A DNA stretch of 35,284 bases. Source: Clostridia bacterium. Lineage in GTDB: Bacteria > Bacillota > Clostridia > Oscillospirales > CAG-382. The position numbers and the translations under genes are program-made. The stretch's first letter is position 1. Each line of letters opens with the position of its first letter. This document shows, in pieces, positions 34,800 to 35,284 of this stretch. Below the pieces are notes generated by a model. That model worked only from the letters and a program-made list of their open reading frames with translations, did no database searches and was not told where the DNA came from. The stretch covers positions 1-35,284 of the forward strand of contig JAFXBC010000001.1 of NCBI GenBank assembly GCA_017516825.1, written 5' to 3'.

Positions 34800-35284
34800 T
34801 TAGGTTTTGTCCGTGAAGTCTGCGTCGTAAACGGTGTCGTCACCGCCCTGTGCGCCGGGGTTGCCGCCCTGGTCGCCGCCCTGTGCGCCGGGCTGCTGGT
34901 ACAGCTTGGAGGACAGCTCGTAGAGAGCCTTCTCCAACGCCTCGGTGTCTGCCTTGATGGCGTCGATGGTGCCGTTCTTCAGAGTCTCCTCCAGCTTGGT
35001 GATGGCCGCCTGTACGGGAGCCTTGTCGCTATCGGACAGCTTATCGCCTGCATCCTCCATCGCCTTCTTGCTCTGGAACACGGTGGTCTCCGCACGGTTG
35101 CGGATCTCAACGGCTTCCTTCTGCTTGCGGTCCTCCTCGGCGTGCATCTCCGCATCCTTCACGGCGCGGTCGATGTCTTCCTTGGACATATTGGTGGAGG
35201 ACTGGATGGTGATGTGCTGTTCCTTGCCGGTACCCTTGTCCTTTGCGGTAACGTTTACGATGCCGTTGGCGTCGATGTCGAAGG
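34800..35284 (-). CDS. dnaK: Chaperone DnaK (C-terminal part, cut by window edge)
   Basis: The last 160 residues of DnaK are present; the gene continues beyond the window. The visible sequence starts [20 protein letters not shown], the end of the beta substrate-binding domain, and continues through [20 protein letters not shown] into the helical lid. It ends in a Gly/Gln/Asp-rich linker ([12 protein letters not shown]) and a short acidic tail (DADFTDKT), typical of bacterial DnaK. The methionine visible near 35189 is internal, not a start. dnaJ follows downstream. Confidence 0.95.
   Translation of the reverse strand, partial: FDIDANGIVNVTAKDKGTGKEQHITIQSSTNMSKEDIDRAVKDAEMHAEEDRKQKEAVEIRNRAETTVFQSKKAMEDAGDKLSDSDKAPVQAAITKLEETLKNGTIDAIKADTEALEKALYELSSKLYQQPGAQGGDQGGNPGAQGGDDTVYDADFTDKT

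Overview
The window looks like a chromosomal stretch from a Gram-positive anaerobe of the class Clostridia, probably a gut or other host-associated lineage. The evidence is gene content: a fused IspH/ribosomal protein S1 gene directly after cmk, a YqeG-type HAD phosphatase, ComF, RecD2, MgtE, a dnaK-dnaJ pair, consensus sigma-A promoters and strong AGGAGG-type ribosome binding sites. No tRNA, rRNA, CRISPR array, transposase or prophage gene was found. The species call is inference; no marker allows a finer placement.

Left region (1-8500, plus strand): about 600 bases of non-coding, hairpin-rich repeats precede an operon made of a BlaI-type repressor, a giant 1748-residue M56 (BlaR1-like) membrane sensor-protease, a coiled-coil lipoprotein, and two small membrane proteins. 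The sensor has the four-helix BlaR1 core with its HExxH site, but about 1,340 residues of repeated extracellular modules replace the penicillin-binding sensor. One of these modules (DUF4652-like) is also the body of the neighbouring lipoprotein. This is the best candidate in the window for an undescribed signalling system.

Middle region (8500-19970, minus strand): one nine-gene operon is read from a clear promoter at 19941-19969 to a terminator at 8511-8543. In transcription order it holds recD2, comF, a DUF6259 glycosidase-like gene, yqeG, an endonuclease IV-like gene, a SanA/YdcF-type gene, prmA, ligA and an FAD-dependent oxidoreductase. DNA repair (RecD2, the endonuclease IV-like protein, LigA) is mixed with translation-related and carbohydrate or redox functions. 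Several neighbours overlap by ATGA.

Right-middle (20000-31940): a small HTH repressor and a SLOG-like protein are divergent around a set of CACATTA half-sites, one pair of which forms a perfect palindrome over a consensus promoter. Next come cmk and ispH-S1 on the minus strand; the S1 half has its own perfect internal Shine-Dalgarno and ATG. A 2350-residue cyclic beta-1,2-glucan synthase-like protein (GT84 + glycoamylase-like + GH94) follows, then a divergent polytopic membrane protein of unknown function.

Right end (31945-35284, minus strand): mgtE has its own promoter and a leader holding an intrinsic-terminator hairpin overlapped by a 24-codon open frame, which suggests attenuation. Next are dnaJ, with two mutually exclusive hairpins beside its ribosome binding site, and the C-terminal part of dnaK, cut by the window edge.
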